Below, piece by piece: positions 1 to 7,789 of a stretch of DNA of 64,000 bases (positions are counted from its first letter, which is position 1; each line of letters begins with the position of its first letter). Location of the stretch: contig CAPEBR010000010.1 of assembly GCA_948602995.1 (NCBI GenBank), forward strand, positions 1 through 64,000, given 5' to 3'. Source of the DNA: an uncultured Dorea sp. GTDB lineage: Bacteria; Bacillota; Clostridia; Lachnospirales; Lachnospiraceae. The notes under the pieces are model-generated. The model was given only the letters and a program-made list of their open reading frames with translations. It did no database searches and had not been told where the DNA came from. Position numbers and translations under genes: made by a program.

Positions 1-23
1 CTGGGGAGGGGGCGGAAATAAAG

Positions 24-245
24 ATGTTTAGTAATTCCGGTAGTATACAACAAGCCATGGAAATATTGGTGTGTGCAAAGGACAGTCAGTCTTTTCAAGT
101 CGCGACAAGTATGAGGGCAAGAGACAACAGATATGCAGATTTGAATGCAGGCAGTTGTATCGTAAGTATGAAAAAGAAAGTTGGGCGGCTGTGTGGGAAC
201 AGATTCTTTCTTCGATCGACTCCAGCAGAAGATTTATGGAACTGA
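24..245 (+). CDS. Hypothetical protein, 73 aa
   Basis: I do not recognise this family. It is a small soluble protein with no membrane segment. A purine-rich stretch (GGGGAGGGGG, positions 3-12) lies about 11 bases before the ATG and could be its ribosome binding site. Another frame (71-262) is also open over the same DNA, so a frameshifted or decayed gene is possible. The next gene starts about 58 bases downstream on the same strand, which would fit a short operon of two unknown genes. No function is proposed. Confidence 0.35.
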   Translation: MFSNSGSIQQAMEILVCAKDSQSFQVATSMRARDNRYADLNAGSCIVSMKKKVGRLCGNRFFLRSTPAEDLWN

Positions 246-302
246 GACAGCTGGAGCTTTGAACGTTTAAAAAAGTCAGATTTGACTGGAGGAGTGAAAT
301 TT

Positions 303-692
303 ATGGAAATTAGTTTTAATGCAAACAATTACACAAGACCTTATAACAAGGGAATAACAGCAATTCCATCAAAGCAATCTTTTAATGGATTGGAGATTTT
401 GGGGCCGACAGCGCCAGATAAAGTAAAAGAGGCGTGGAATAAAGCGGAAAAAGAATGCGGAGTAAATGGATATGGGATGGATTCGAAAGGTATGCTTACA
501 CAGATAACCCAATTATTTGCTGCATCAATGACGAATCGGATTAACGGCAAAGGAAGTGATGTGCTAGGCAGTTCTGCATATTCAGCGAGAGCAGCGGTTC
601 AAAGTGCACTTGATAGATTGGGAATACCACAGAATAATGAAGAAGAAAAGGAAAGGCTTTTTTATGAAGCATTTTTACGTTTTTTAAACTGA
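303..692 (+). CDS. Hypothetical protein, 129 aa
   Basis: Unrecognised cytoplasmic protein. The ATG at 303 is chosen over the upstream TTG at 282 because GGAGGAG (288-294) sits 8 bases before it. The N-terminus (MEISFNANNY) is polar. The middle is rich in Gly, Ala and Ser, and the last 25 residues are strongly charged and probably helical. There is no signal peptide or membrane segment. It ends 20 bases before a large palindrome that separates it from the convergent surface-protein cluster on the other strand. Function unknown. Confidence 0.65.
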   Translation: MEISFNANNYTRPYNKGITAIPSKQSFNGLEILGPTAPDKVKEAWNKAEKECGVNGYGMDSKGMLTQITQLFAASMTNRINGKGSDVLGSSAYSARAAVQSALDRLGIPQNNEEEKERLFYEAFLRFLN

Positions 693-714
693 GATTTGTA
701 GGACATTTGTAAAG

Positions 715-803
715 GAGGCGGGCTTTTGAAAATAGGAGCCGGGGAGAAACTCGCCGGAAAGCAATTTTTAAACCCTATTTGGCCTATTCCGCAGGCCCGC
801 CTC
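715..803. terminator. Palindromic bidirectional terminator-like element
   Basis: The arms GAGGCGGGC (715-723) and GCCCGCCTC (795-803) are exact complements. Further in, AATAGG pairs with CCTATT, and an inner CCGG..CCGG pair surrounds a short loop. It lies between the convergent genes ending at 692 and 842, where a shared terminator is expected. There is no long T-run on either side, so classical intrinsic termination is not certain. Confidence 0.45.
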
Positions 804-841
804 GCAGAGATGGATTTCTATCAGATTCCCCACATTCTTTT

Positions 842-1720
842 TTAAATTTTCAGCTTATGTGCACAATATAGATGTGCAGTCTGATAACTGGAATTATAAT
901 AATTTGAATAGCTTTTTGCCTGCGCAAACAAGGTATCATAGACCCGTCCATTAATCTCCGTCCATGCATGTGAGGTGTCATCACAGATATATGAGCTATA
1001 ACCGCACTCATGTGCCAGGAAAGCAAAGGCGCATGCTTCAGAGACACAGCAGCCATACCCCTTTTTAAAGATATCATTCGCAAAAGTGATTTCCCAGCCC
1101 TTTCCCTTTGCCCTGGCACTGGCCAGGGTACGGTACTGTCTGTAATAATTGTCCAGCATTACCCAGTCAAACACCTTCTTGAGTTTCTGGCTTTTGGAAT
1201 CCGCCGGCTTCGTGACTTTATTCATAATATTCTTTGCTGTAATCATGGTTTCAATCTTCTTTTTATTGTAGTCTGTCTTCTTTGCCTTTCCGTCTTTTCT
1301 GATTCTGATTCCATCCACCTTACAGTTGAACTTCTGGACGCCAGAGCTGCGGTCAAAGTAATAGTATTCTCCGCCCTTTTTCATCCAGCCCTTCTCCATA
1401 ACGCCGGTTTTCCCAAAGTAATAAGTCTTTCCCCTTACTGTCACAAAGTTTTTCTTAGCCTTTCGTCCGTTTGCAAATTTATAATATTTCAGTCCTTTTT
1501 TTGTAATGATTTTACCTGTTTTTTTCTTTGAGGATGTGCCTGTGGATTTTTTGTCCGTCTTTGCTGCCGTTCCCGGCGATGCGGCGGACACAGTATTTCC
1601 AGCCAGCAGCAGTGCCAGGGATAGTATCCATATACAAAGACCATACCTTACCAGATGAATCAGCAGACGGGATCTTGTATAATTACTTTTTTGCTCTTCC
1701 TTGTTCTTCATTCTTTGCAT
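842..1720 (-). CDS. Secreted transglutaminase-like protein with wall-binding repeats
   Basis: Surface protein of 292 aa. A membrane/signal segment occupies roughly residues 28-47, followed by a Lys/Thr/Ser-rich linker. Aromatic choline/glucan-binding type repeats cover about 75-140 (YYKF, YYFGKTG, YYYFDRSSG). The C-terminal domain has the order of a papain/transglutaminase-like fold: Cys224/Cys225 in GYGCCVSEAC, His251 in SHAWTE and Asp262 in VYDTLF. This suggests a secreted cysteine peptidase or crosslinking enzyme held at the cell wall. It is the most distal gene of a minus-strand cluster whose genes at 1940 and 6309 encode the same catalytic domain. The substrate is unknown, and activity is inferred only from the Cys-His-Asp order. 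A GAAGG sequence lies about 9 bases before the chosen ATG. Confidence 0.8.
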   Translation of the reverse strand: MQRMKNKEEQKSNYTRSRLLIHLVRYGLCIWILSLALLLAGNTVSAASPGTAAKTDKKSTGTSSKKKTGKIITKKGLKYYKFANGRKAKKNFVTVRGKTYYFGKTGVMEKGWMKKGGEYYYFDRSSGVQKFNCKVDGIRIRKDGKAKKTDYNKKKIETMITAKNIMNKVTKPADSKSQKLKKVFDWVMLDNYYRQYRTLASARAKGKGWEITFANDIFKKGYGCCVSEACAFAFLAHECGYSSYICDDTSHAWTEINGRVYDTLFAQAKSYSNYYNSSYQTAHLYCAHKLKI

Positions 1721-1874
1721 GTACCGTTACCTTCTTTCTTCTTTATTTATTGTCTTTTTATTCTGACGTTTCTGATACACGGATTGTTTCATGCTAAAGC
1801 ATTCCCACAATCCTAAAGCACCTCGAATCCTCTTGTTTTCAGCGAAAAATGGCTGCTTCTCGGTGTTTTATGTG

Positions 1875-1923
1875 TCAAGAGGTCATGCTGTTTCATGCAG
1901 ACATGAAACACATGACCTTTTGA
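1875..1923 (-). terminator. Hairpin downstream of the 1940-2761 gene
   Basis: A long inverted repeat (TCAAgaGGTCATG..GTTTCATG against CATGAAAC..CATGACCTtTTGA) lies 17 bases beyond the stop of the minus-strand gene at 1940. Its position fits a transcription terminator or attenuator before the gene at 842-1720. The T-run is poor on both strands, so it may instead act as an mRNA-stabilising hairpin. Confidence 0.45.
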
Positions 1924-1939
1924 TACTTGTATCATATTA

Positions 1940-2761
1940 TTATATCTTCGCAATATAGATCCGGGATCCCTTATATCCAGGCCTCCCGTCTACCCCGCTA
2001 AGACTATAGCTCATTCCATAATAGTTATGAGCCTTGTCTGTAATATGCCAGGAGATGTCATACACCTTGCCATCCACCTCTGTCCATCCATGTCCTCCGC
2101 TTGAGATGGCATAAGCATTTTTATAGCCCGCTGCATTTGCCAGATAAGCAAATGCAGCCCCGTAGGAGTAACAGTTTCCGTGGCCTTTATCAAACATATC
2201 TAATGCATAAGACCTCTCCCAGTGAGTGGACTTATAGAAGGAGAGAGCACCGCGGTACTGGAAATTCTTTACTGCGTAATCAAAGCACACTCGAAGCTTC
2301 TGCTCCTTGCTCATAGTCGGCTTTGTTGCCTTTTCAACAATCTTATTGGCTTTGAGCAATACGTTGAGCCTTGAGCGGCTGTCAGAATTCAGCTTTGCAC
2401 TGCCGTCCCTTTTCAGAGTTACACCATTGACCTTTGTGGACTTTGCCATGAAGCCCTTTTTTCCGTTTGCAATTCTGAAAAAGTAGTAGTTTCCTTTAAT
2501 CTTCTGCCACCCTGTGTGCTGTACCCCCTTTTTATCAAAATAATAATATTTCCCATTGATTTTCTTCAGACCTGTTGTTTTTTTACCACTTTTATAATAG
2601 TACACCTGCTTCCTTTTTGTGACCCATCTTTCCTTTTTGGAAGCCTTTGCTTTTGTATTTTTTGCCGCTCCTGCCTGAAGGGGGAGCGCAGCCATGAAAA
2701 TACAGATCATCAATACAGGAAGCAAAAATAATTTTAACTTTCGCCTTTTCCCTTTATTCAT
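1940..2761 (-). CDS. Secreted transglutaminase-like protein with wall-binding repeats
   Basis: This 273 aa protein is a paralogue of its neighbour at 842. It has an N-terminal signal peptide (positively charged start, hydrophobic residues 10-30, AGAA cleavage region). Aromatic wall-binding repeats cover about 53-105 (VYYYKSGKK, YYYFDKKG, YYFFRIANG). A transglutaminase-like domain follows with Cys197 (GHGNCYSYGA), His224 (GGHGWTEVD) and Asp235 (VYDISW). AGGAG lies 7 bases before the ATG. The stop of the upstream lipoprotein gene is about 10 bases away, so the two are co-transcribed. Probably an exported, wall-anchored cysteine hydrolase or crosslinking enzyme; the substrate cannot be told from sequence. 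Confidence 0.82.
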   Translation of the reverse strand: MNKGKRRKLKLFLLPVLMICIFMAALPLQAGAAKNTKAKASKKERWVTKRKQVYYYKSGKKTTGLKKINGKYYYFDKKGVQHTGWQKIKGNYYFFRIANGKKGFMAKSTKVNGVTLKRDGSAKLNSDSRSRLNVLLKANKIVEKATKPTMSKEQKLRVCFDYAVKNFQYRGALSFYKSTHWERSYALDMFDKGHGNCYSYGAAFAYLANAAGYKNAYAISSGGHGWTEVDGKVYDISWHITDKAHNYYGMSYSLSGVDGRPGYKGSRIYIAKI

Positions 2762-2771
2762 GACACGTCTC

Positions 2772-3524
2772 CTAGTATTCTACGATCTCTGTGCTGCCGT
2801 CAGAATAATGAATCTCAGAATAGCCGTGCCCGCTTCCGTCGCAATCCGGATAATCCTCACGGCTGACCTCTGTTTTCCCGCCGCCTGACGGTGCAGTATT
2901 CTGGGGTGCGGAATAGGTATTCTGAGCCGCCGCCTGTGCTGCCGCCTCAGCTGCTGCCTGTGCCTCAGCCTCAGCGGCCTGTGCTGCGGCTTCCTTTGCT
3001 TCTTCCTTGCTCTTGGTGAGATATTCGGCAAATACGAAGCCCTTCTTTCCACTGGCCTTTACCTTGTACCATTCCTTGCCCTTCTTTAAAACCGTTACCT
3101 TTGTGTTAACTGGAAGAATTTCGATCTTCTCGGCATCCATATTTCCTTTTTTACGCAGAATTAGGTTTACGGTAGTATACATGACAACCTTCTTTTCCTT
3201 TTGCTCCTCTGCCTGCGGGGCGTTAGCATCAGTCTCTGGTACAGCTTTTTCACCGGCGTTATTTTGATTTACGGAAGTGTCTTCCTCAGGTTTAGAACCA
3301 TCTCCGCTTATGGCAGCCTCACTTTCCGGTACTTCCTGTTCCGGGGCGCCTTTATCTGCATTCTCTTTTTGGTCAGAGCCGTTACCGGCTTTTTCCTCAT
3401 CTGTGGAAGAAGCGCCCTGCTCTGATATGGATGCTTTCTTTTCGTCATTCCCCCCGCATCCGGCCAGGGCAGAAGATACTGCCAAAGCAGTGGATAATAA
3501 TAGAATCACAGTTCTTTTCTTCAT
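2772..3524 (-). CDS. Lipoprotein with bacterial SH3-like domain
   Basis: A 250 aa lipoprotein with a clear type II signal and lipobox (SALAGC, Cys at about 23). A long acidic Glu/Ser/Ala/Pro linker (about 30-110) is followed by an SH3b-like domain at about 113-172 (TTVNLILRKKGNMDAEKI, VTVLKKGKEWYKVKASGKKGFV). An Ala/Gln/Glu-rich stretch and a Gly/Asp-rich C-terminus complete it. SH3b domains of this kind usually bind peptidoglycan. AGGAGG lies 7 bases before the ATG. The start overlaps the stop of the DHHW gene by 4 bases, so translation is coupled. It may be a wall-sensing or scaffolding partner of the acyl-transfer pair upstream. Confidence 0.82.
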   Translation of the reverse strand: MKKRTVILLLSTALAVSSALAGCGGNDEKKASISEQGASSTDEEKAGNGSDQKENADKGAPEQEVPESEAAISGDGSKPEEDTSVNQNNAGEKAVPETDANAPQAEEQKEKKVVMYTTVNLILRKKGNMDAEKIEILPVNTKVTVLKKGKEWYKVKASGKKGFVFAEYLTKSKEEAKEAAAQAAEAEAQAAAEAAAQAAAQNTYSAPQNTAPSGGGKTEVSREDYPDCDGSGHGYSEIHYSDGSTEIVEY

Positions 3525-4882
3525 GATTCGTCCTCCTCATGTGTAATATGAATTTCAAACGTATTGTTGTCCTCAGAAAGTATTTCAGATGCCACTAACA
3601 GCTGGAAGCCTTCCGCCCCGTCTTTTAGAGCAACAGGAAAGGCTTCGTAATTCAGCAGCTCATTTACCTTAATGTAAATCCTCGAATCCGTATCCAGTTC
3701 TTCCATTGGAACCTTACCGGTAATTTTGGTAAATGCACCCTGGTTCGTTACCTCAAGGTCCGCGATGTCCCTGGAGAATTCCAGATCCCTTAATGTTTTG
3801 GAAGGAATGATCGGTGCGGCCATCATGGGGGCGTTTTCAGCCATATCAGGAAGGAAGCGCTCTGCACGCTCAATGACCAGGGCGTCTGCCTTACAGGTAA
3901 AGAGATCTGTAAGCTGGTAGGGCACTCCCCGTGAAAAATAGGCGTCTCCAAAAGCCTCTGCCATAAAGGGAAGCAGTGCGTTCCCGAAGGAATCACGGTA
4001 CATTACAAGGCTTCCGGACTTGCCGTCTGCTTTTGTACTGATCTTTGGCTCGAAGTTGCTCTCCACCTCCTCGCAGTATTCATAAGAAGGGGCAGGTTCA
4101 TAATAGATCTCCTCCTCCTTTGACACAGAAGCAGGGTAGAGCATCGTGTCGAGATCCCCTTCATAATCCCTGCGGACTATATAACGCCGGTCTTCGTATC
4201 GGTCATGCTCCTTATCAAGTCTTGTCAGAATGGCGTCAGCGGCAAGGGATGCACCCTTGTTATTCCAGTGAGAATCCTTTTCATGATATAGTATCTCATC
4301 CTGGCCCTTCAGCATGGTGTACAGATCTACATAATGAACCCCCTCTGTATCCAGATATTTCCTGATCCTGGAAAAATTACTGGTGCTTTCCCGGAAGGCC
4401 TGGTAATAATAGGGCATATTTTCACCATACAGAGAGTTTTTATTCGGTGCAATTGTAAAGATAAAGTTTATGTTATTTGCCTCGGCATAGGCCTGCACCA
4501 TCGCCAGAGAATGGGCGGTATCGAACAGCTGACGGTCTGTCATCTGCTCTGCGCCCTGGTAATCGTTCAGGGAATCCTTGTAATACAGCCAGTTGTTTCT
4601 GCCAGTAATGACGCCGTCCTGTGCCGATACGCCAAAAACCTTGTCCAGCAGAAAAGCATACCCGGTCACCCATTCATTGCGGAAAGCAAAATGGTCTTCA
4701 AAATAAGCTCCCGCATCGCTTAAGACCCGTTCATTGAAACCATCCTTGTCAGTCAGTGCCGGTGTCTTCGCCAGTTCTCTGTTTTCAGAGGACACATCAG
4801 ACTTTCCGAATATCAGCCCTGCGGATGGAATCAGACAGATCACTAAAAATGTTATAATATAGATCCAGTGTTTTTTCTTCAT
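3521..4882 (-). CDS. DHHW (AlgJ/AlgX-like) surface polymer acyltransfer protein
   Basis: A 453 aa protein with one N-terminal membrane anchor (about 6-25) and an extracytoplasmic SGNH-hydrolase-like domain. It carries the DSHW motif (Asp203, His205, Trp206 in EKDSHWNNKG). A likely nucleophile is Ser298 (YRDSFGNALL), the same order as the Asp-His..Ser triad of AlgX. Family members work with a membrane O-acyltransferase to move acetyl groups onto an exported polymer. The MBOAT gene lies directly upstream with a gap of about 20 bases, which supports that partnership. The acceptor polymer here is unknown; a wall glycan, teichoic acid or exopolysaccharide is possible. An AGGAGG lies about 14 bases before the ATG, slightly far. 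Confidence 0.85.
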   Translation of the reverse strand: MKKKHWIYIITFLVICLIPSAGLIFGKSDVSSENRELAKTPALTDKDGFNERVLSDAGAYFEDHFAFRNEWVTGYAFLLDKVFGVSAQDGVITGRNNWLYYKDSLNDYQGAEQMTDRQLFDTAHSLAMVQAYAEANNINFIFTIAPNKNSLYGENMPYYYQAFRESTSNFSRIRKYLDTEGVHYVDLYTMLKGQDEILYHEKDSHWNNKGASLAADAILTRLDKEHDRYEDRRYIVRRDYEGDLDTMLYPASVSKEEEIYYEPAPSYEYCEEVESNFEPKISTKADGKSGSLVMYRDSFGNALLPFMAEAFGDAYFSRGVPYQLTDLFTCKADALVIERAERFLPDMAENAPMMAAPIIPSKTLRDLEFSRDIADLEVTNQGAFTKITGKVPMEELDTDSRIYIKVNELLNYEAFPVALKDGAEGFQLLVASEILSEDNNTFEIHITHEEDES

Positions 4883-4901
4883 TGCCTGTCTTCTCAGCCT
4901 C

Positions 4902-6299
4902 CTAAAAACGGAAATAAATAAATGGATTGTAGGTGCCTCCCGCTAGATTCATCATGCATAATAACAGAATCACCATGGAGAGTACCCACGAAGCACCTTC
5001 CAGCCTGGGATGCTTTTTCAGGCGTTCTGTCAGGGGGACGGAAGCCAGAATTCCGGCGAGAAAGGCTGTAATATGCACTGGCGTCAGAAGTGACAGGCAC
5101 AGTCTCATGGCAGAGGGCTCAAAGTGAAACCCTGAGACCATTTCCCGAATCCAGAAAAGTCCCTGCCCCATATGATCCGCCCGGAAAAATACGAAGCCTG
5201 CCAGAACGACTAGAAGGACATAAATATGCCTTACGATCCTGAACCTGTCCTTATTCTCGTTCTTCTGGAAGAAGGGAAGGTATTCTTCTAACATGAGAAA
5301 GAATCCGTGGTACAGCCCCCAGAACAGAAAAGTAACATTGGCGCCGTGCCAGATTCCGGTACATGCAAAGACAATGAACTTATTGATACAGGTCCGGGTC
5401 TTTCCCTTCCGGTTACCCCCAAGCGGAATATAGAGGTATTCTCTGAACCAGCTGGAGAGGGAGATGTGCCATCTCCGCCAGAATTCCCTTATAGAGACAG
5501 AGGTATAGGGATACTGGAAGTTTTCTTTAAAGTGAAAACCGAACATCCAGCCCAGGCCGATTGCCATATCACTGTAGCCGCTGAAGTCAAAATAGATCTG
5601 AAGCATATAAGCGGCAGCGCCCAGCCAGGCATTTAATATATTAATGTCTGAGGCAGGGGCGGTATACAGTGTATCGGCAATGACACCCATATAGTTGGCA
5701 ATCAGCACCTTCTTACCAAGACCCGTAATGAACCGCCGTATCCCCTCCGAAACCTCGGCCAGGGTCTGCCTGCGGTTCATCAGCTCCTGGTCAATGTCAT
5801 GATATTTTACAATTGGTCCCGCAATCAGCTGCGGGAAAAAGGAAATGTACAGAAGAATCCGGACAAAGCTTTTCTGAGCAGTTACATCCCTGCGGTATAC
5901 ATCAATGACGTAGGACATTGCCTGAAATGTAAAAAACGAGATGCCGATGGGCAGAGCAAGCTGCGGAACCGGGACATTCAGCCCGGTCAGCGCATTCAGG
6001 GACTCTGCCAGAAATCCGGCATATTTAAATACACCTAAAAATCCGAGATTTTCAATCACTGCCAGTATCAGAAATATACGCCGGCGTGCCTGGAAGTTTT
6101 GAATCAGCAGCGCCCACAGGAAGTTGAAAAATGCAGTTGTGATCATCAGAATGACATACACAGGCTCCCCGTATGCGTAGAAGAGCAGGCTGGCAATGAG
6201 AAGGAGCATATTCTGTATTGCCACAGACCGGGTCAGGGAATACAGAATCAATACGGCAGGTAAAAATATACTTAGAAATACAAGTGAACTAAAAACCAT
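4902..6299 (-). CDS. MBOAT family membrane O-acyltransferase (AlgI/DltB-like)
   Basis: A 465 aa multi-spanning membrane protein with the AlgI/DltB features: FQYPYTSVSIREFWRRWHIS near residue 260-280, and the conserved His318 in CTGIWHGAN with a second His331 in GLYHGFF. MBOAT proteins of this class take an acyl group from a cytosolic donor and pass it across the membrane to an extracellular partner. The DHHW protein encoded immediately downstream is the expected partner. TAGGAG lies 6-7 bases before the ATG. A D-alanylation role like DltB is less likely because no dltA/C/D genes are nearby. Confidence 0.9.
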   Translation of the reverse strand: MVFSSLVFLSIFLPAVLILYSLTRSVAIQNMLLLIASLLFYAYGEPVYVILMITTAFFNFLWALLIQNFQARRRIFLILAVIENLGFLGVFKYAGFLAESLNALTGLNVPVPQLALPIGISFFTFQAMSYVIDVYRRDVTAQKSFVRILLYISFFPQLIAGPIVKYHDIDQELMNRRQTLAEVSEGIRRFITGLGKKVLIANYMGVIADTLYTAPASDINILNAWLGAAAYMLQIYFDFSGYSDMAIGLGWMFGFHFKENFQYPYTSVSIREFWRRWHISLSSWFREYLYIPLGGNRKGKTRTCINKFIVFACTGIWHGANVTFLFWGLYHGFFLMLEEYLPFFQKNENKDRFRIVRHIYVLLVVLAGFVFFRADHMGQGLFWIREMVSGFHFEPSAMRLCLSLLTPVHITAFLAGILASVPLTERLKKHPRLEGASWVLSMVILLLCMMNLAGGTYNPFIYFRF

Positions 6300-6308
6300 G
6301 GCCGGCTC

Positions 6309-6923
6309 CTACCACTTTACAGTTGTATATTTTACTTCTTTGAAATTATTATAGGTCTTTTTAAGCTTGTTTCTTTTCTTTAAAAAATATTTTCCAGAGC
6401 TTTTTGCAGCAAATTTGTCCATATTGGGGTCACAGATATACCAGGAGGAACCAATCTTGATCTCTGCCCAGGCATGGGGCTGCACTCTTGACTTATTAAA
6501 GCCATTCGTCTTTCCGATGGCGATGCGTGTTTTATAGCCGGTTGCTTTTTGCGCCATAAAAGCATAGGCAGCAGCAAAATGATAGCAGCTTCCCACTTTT
6601 TTCTTATACATCTCAGAGGCAAAGGTTTTCTCCCAGCCTTTTTTTGCCTTAAAGCCCATGGCGCGTCCATATTCGTATGTATTCTCGGAATAATTAAAAA
6701 GCTTTTTTAATCTGGTCTTTTTACTGTCCTTCTCACTGGTCTGCTTACTAATAATCTTAGTGACTGCTTTTTCCAGCTTTTTCGTTGACTTTGAAGCCGC
6801 CTGAGCGGTTAAAGATGCAGACGGGGCAAGCATTGTAAGAGCCCCGGCGGCTAGACATACAGCCAGAAGCAGGGCAAAGCTCCTCTTTATAATTGTATTT
6901 TTTAATGTTATTTTTTCCTTCAT
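6309..6923 (-). CDS. Secreted transglutaminase-like protein without wall-binding repeats
   Basis: A 204 aa exported protein. The ATG at 6923 is preferred to one 18 bases upstream because AGAGGAGA sits just before it. The signal peptide covers about 1-43 (ending TAQAAS). The rest is one transglutaminase-like domain with Cys113 (VGSCYHFAAA), His150 (QPHAWAEI) and Asp165 (YICDPN). Unlike the paralogues at 842 and 1940, it has no aromatic wall repeats, so it is probably released or held by its basic surface (very Lys-rich). It is encoded 9 bases upstream of the MBOAT gene in the same orientation and so belongs to the same operon. Confidence 0.82.
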   Translation of the reverse strand: MKEKITLKNTIIKRSFALLLAVCLAAGALTMLAPSASLTAQAASKSTKKLEKAVTKIISKQTSEKDSKKTRLKKLFNYSENTYEYGRAMGFKAKKGWEKTFASEMYKKKVGSCYHFAAAYAFMAQKATGYKTRIAIGKTNGFNKSRVQPHAWAEIKIGSSWYICDPNMDKFAAKSSGKYFLKKRNKLKKTYNNFKEVKYTTVKW

Positions 6924-6981
6924 AGTATCTCCTCTTTTCATAGCTGCCCGGTATTGCTGCAGCTGTCATTTTTTTCTCTTT

Positions 6982-7701
6982 CTACTCTACACCCATAAAG
7001 TATTCTTCACCGGAATCCGTTTTGAATGTAAAGACAGTAAAGTTTTTATATTTTAAGATTCCATCCATGCCATCCATACCGTTTAGCCTGAAGCATCCAG
7101 CAACATAGTCTGCCTTCTTTGGATTCCCGATTATCTTTTTGACAGGAGCGAATGGCTTTTCTCTCTTTGCAGCTTTGCGCAGCGCAGCAGTTTTCTTCTT
7201 ATCATAGGTTCCGTTTGCTTTAAAGCAGTAGAACTTTTCCTTAAAAGCTTCAATTCCAGTGACCATCTCGCCTGTATCGTAAAAATAATTCTTTTTGTTT
7301 CTGGACCATCCCTTTACAGCCATGCCTTTGGAATTGACCTGGTATTTTTTCTTTCCGATTTTAACGACTTTTGTACTGGATGGCTGCATGAGATGTCCCT
7401 TCTTATTAAATACATAATATCTTCCTCTCACCTTACAGCTCAGAGTGGCAGCGTTGCCGTTCTTCTTAAAATAGTACTTTTTTCCGCCAACCTCCCGCCA
7501 GCAGTTCTTAAGCATTCTGCCGTTCATATAATAACGGCAGCAGCCGTTCTGCCGTCTCATCCCATCCCCTCTTGCGGCATGAACAGTTGCTGCCGCTGCG
7601 CTGTCGGTTCCAGGCAGAGAACTGAAAGGAACTGACAGAAAAGCAGACAATGCCAGAACACATAACACTGAAAACAGAGTTTTTCTTTTTATTTTTTTCA
7701 T
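6982..7701 (-). CDS. Secreted protein with wall-binding repeats
   Basis: A 239 aa exported protein. The ATG at 7701 is preferred because an AGGAAGGAG-like site lies upstream; a start 81 bases further up would precede the signal peptide by 27 polar residues. The signal peptide is at about 8-35. At least five aromatic repeats follow (YYMNGRM, YYFKKNG, YYVFNKKG, KYQVNSKG, YFYDTGE), typical of choline/glucan-binding modules. The C-terminal 60 residues hold a small unknown domain (about 180-239) with no visible catalytic triad, so unlike its neighbours it is probably only a binding or structural wall protein. Confidence 0.72.
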   Translation of the reverse strand: MKKIKRKTLFSVLCVLALSAFLSVPFSSLPGTDSAAAATVHAARGDGMRRQNGCCRYYMNGRMLKNCWREVGGKKYYFKKNGNAATLSCKVRGRYYVFNKKGHLMQPSSTKVVKIGKKKYQVNSKGMAVKGWSRNKKNYFYDTGEMVTGIEAFKEKFYCFKANGTYDKKKTAALRKAAKREKPFAPVKKIIGNPKKADYVAGCFRLNGMDGMDGILKYKNFTVFTFKTDSGEEYFMGVE

Positions 7702-7789
7702 TTTTGTTTCTTTTCTCCTTCCTCTTTTGGTTATTTTTACCACGAATATATTATACTTAATGAGATGTGGAAAATCAAGCATCAGGATA

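Noticed and set aside
71..262. Second frame overlapping the first small gene
   Set aside because: It could be the downstream half of a frameshifted gene, but there is no motif to decide; it is mentioned only in the entry for 24-245.
1010..1531. Plus-strand frame of 173 codons opposite the first transglutaminase-like gene
   Set aside because: It is antisense to a well-supported secreted protein and has no supporting motifs.
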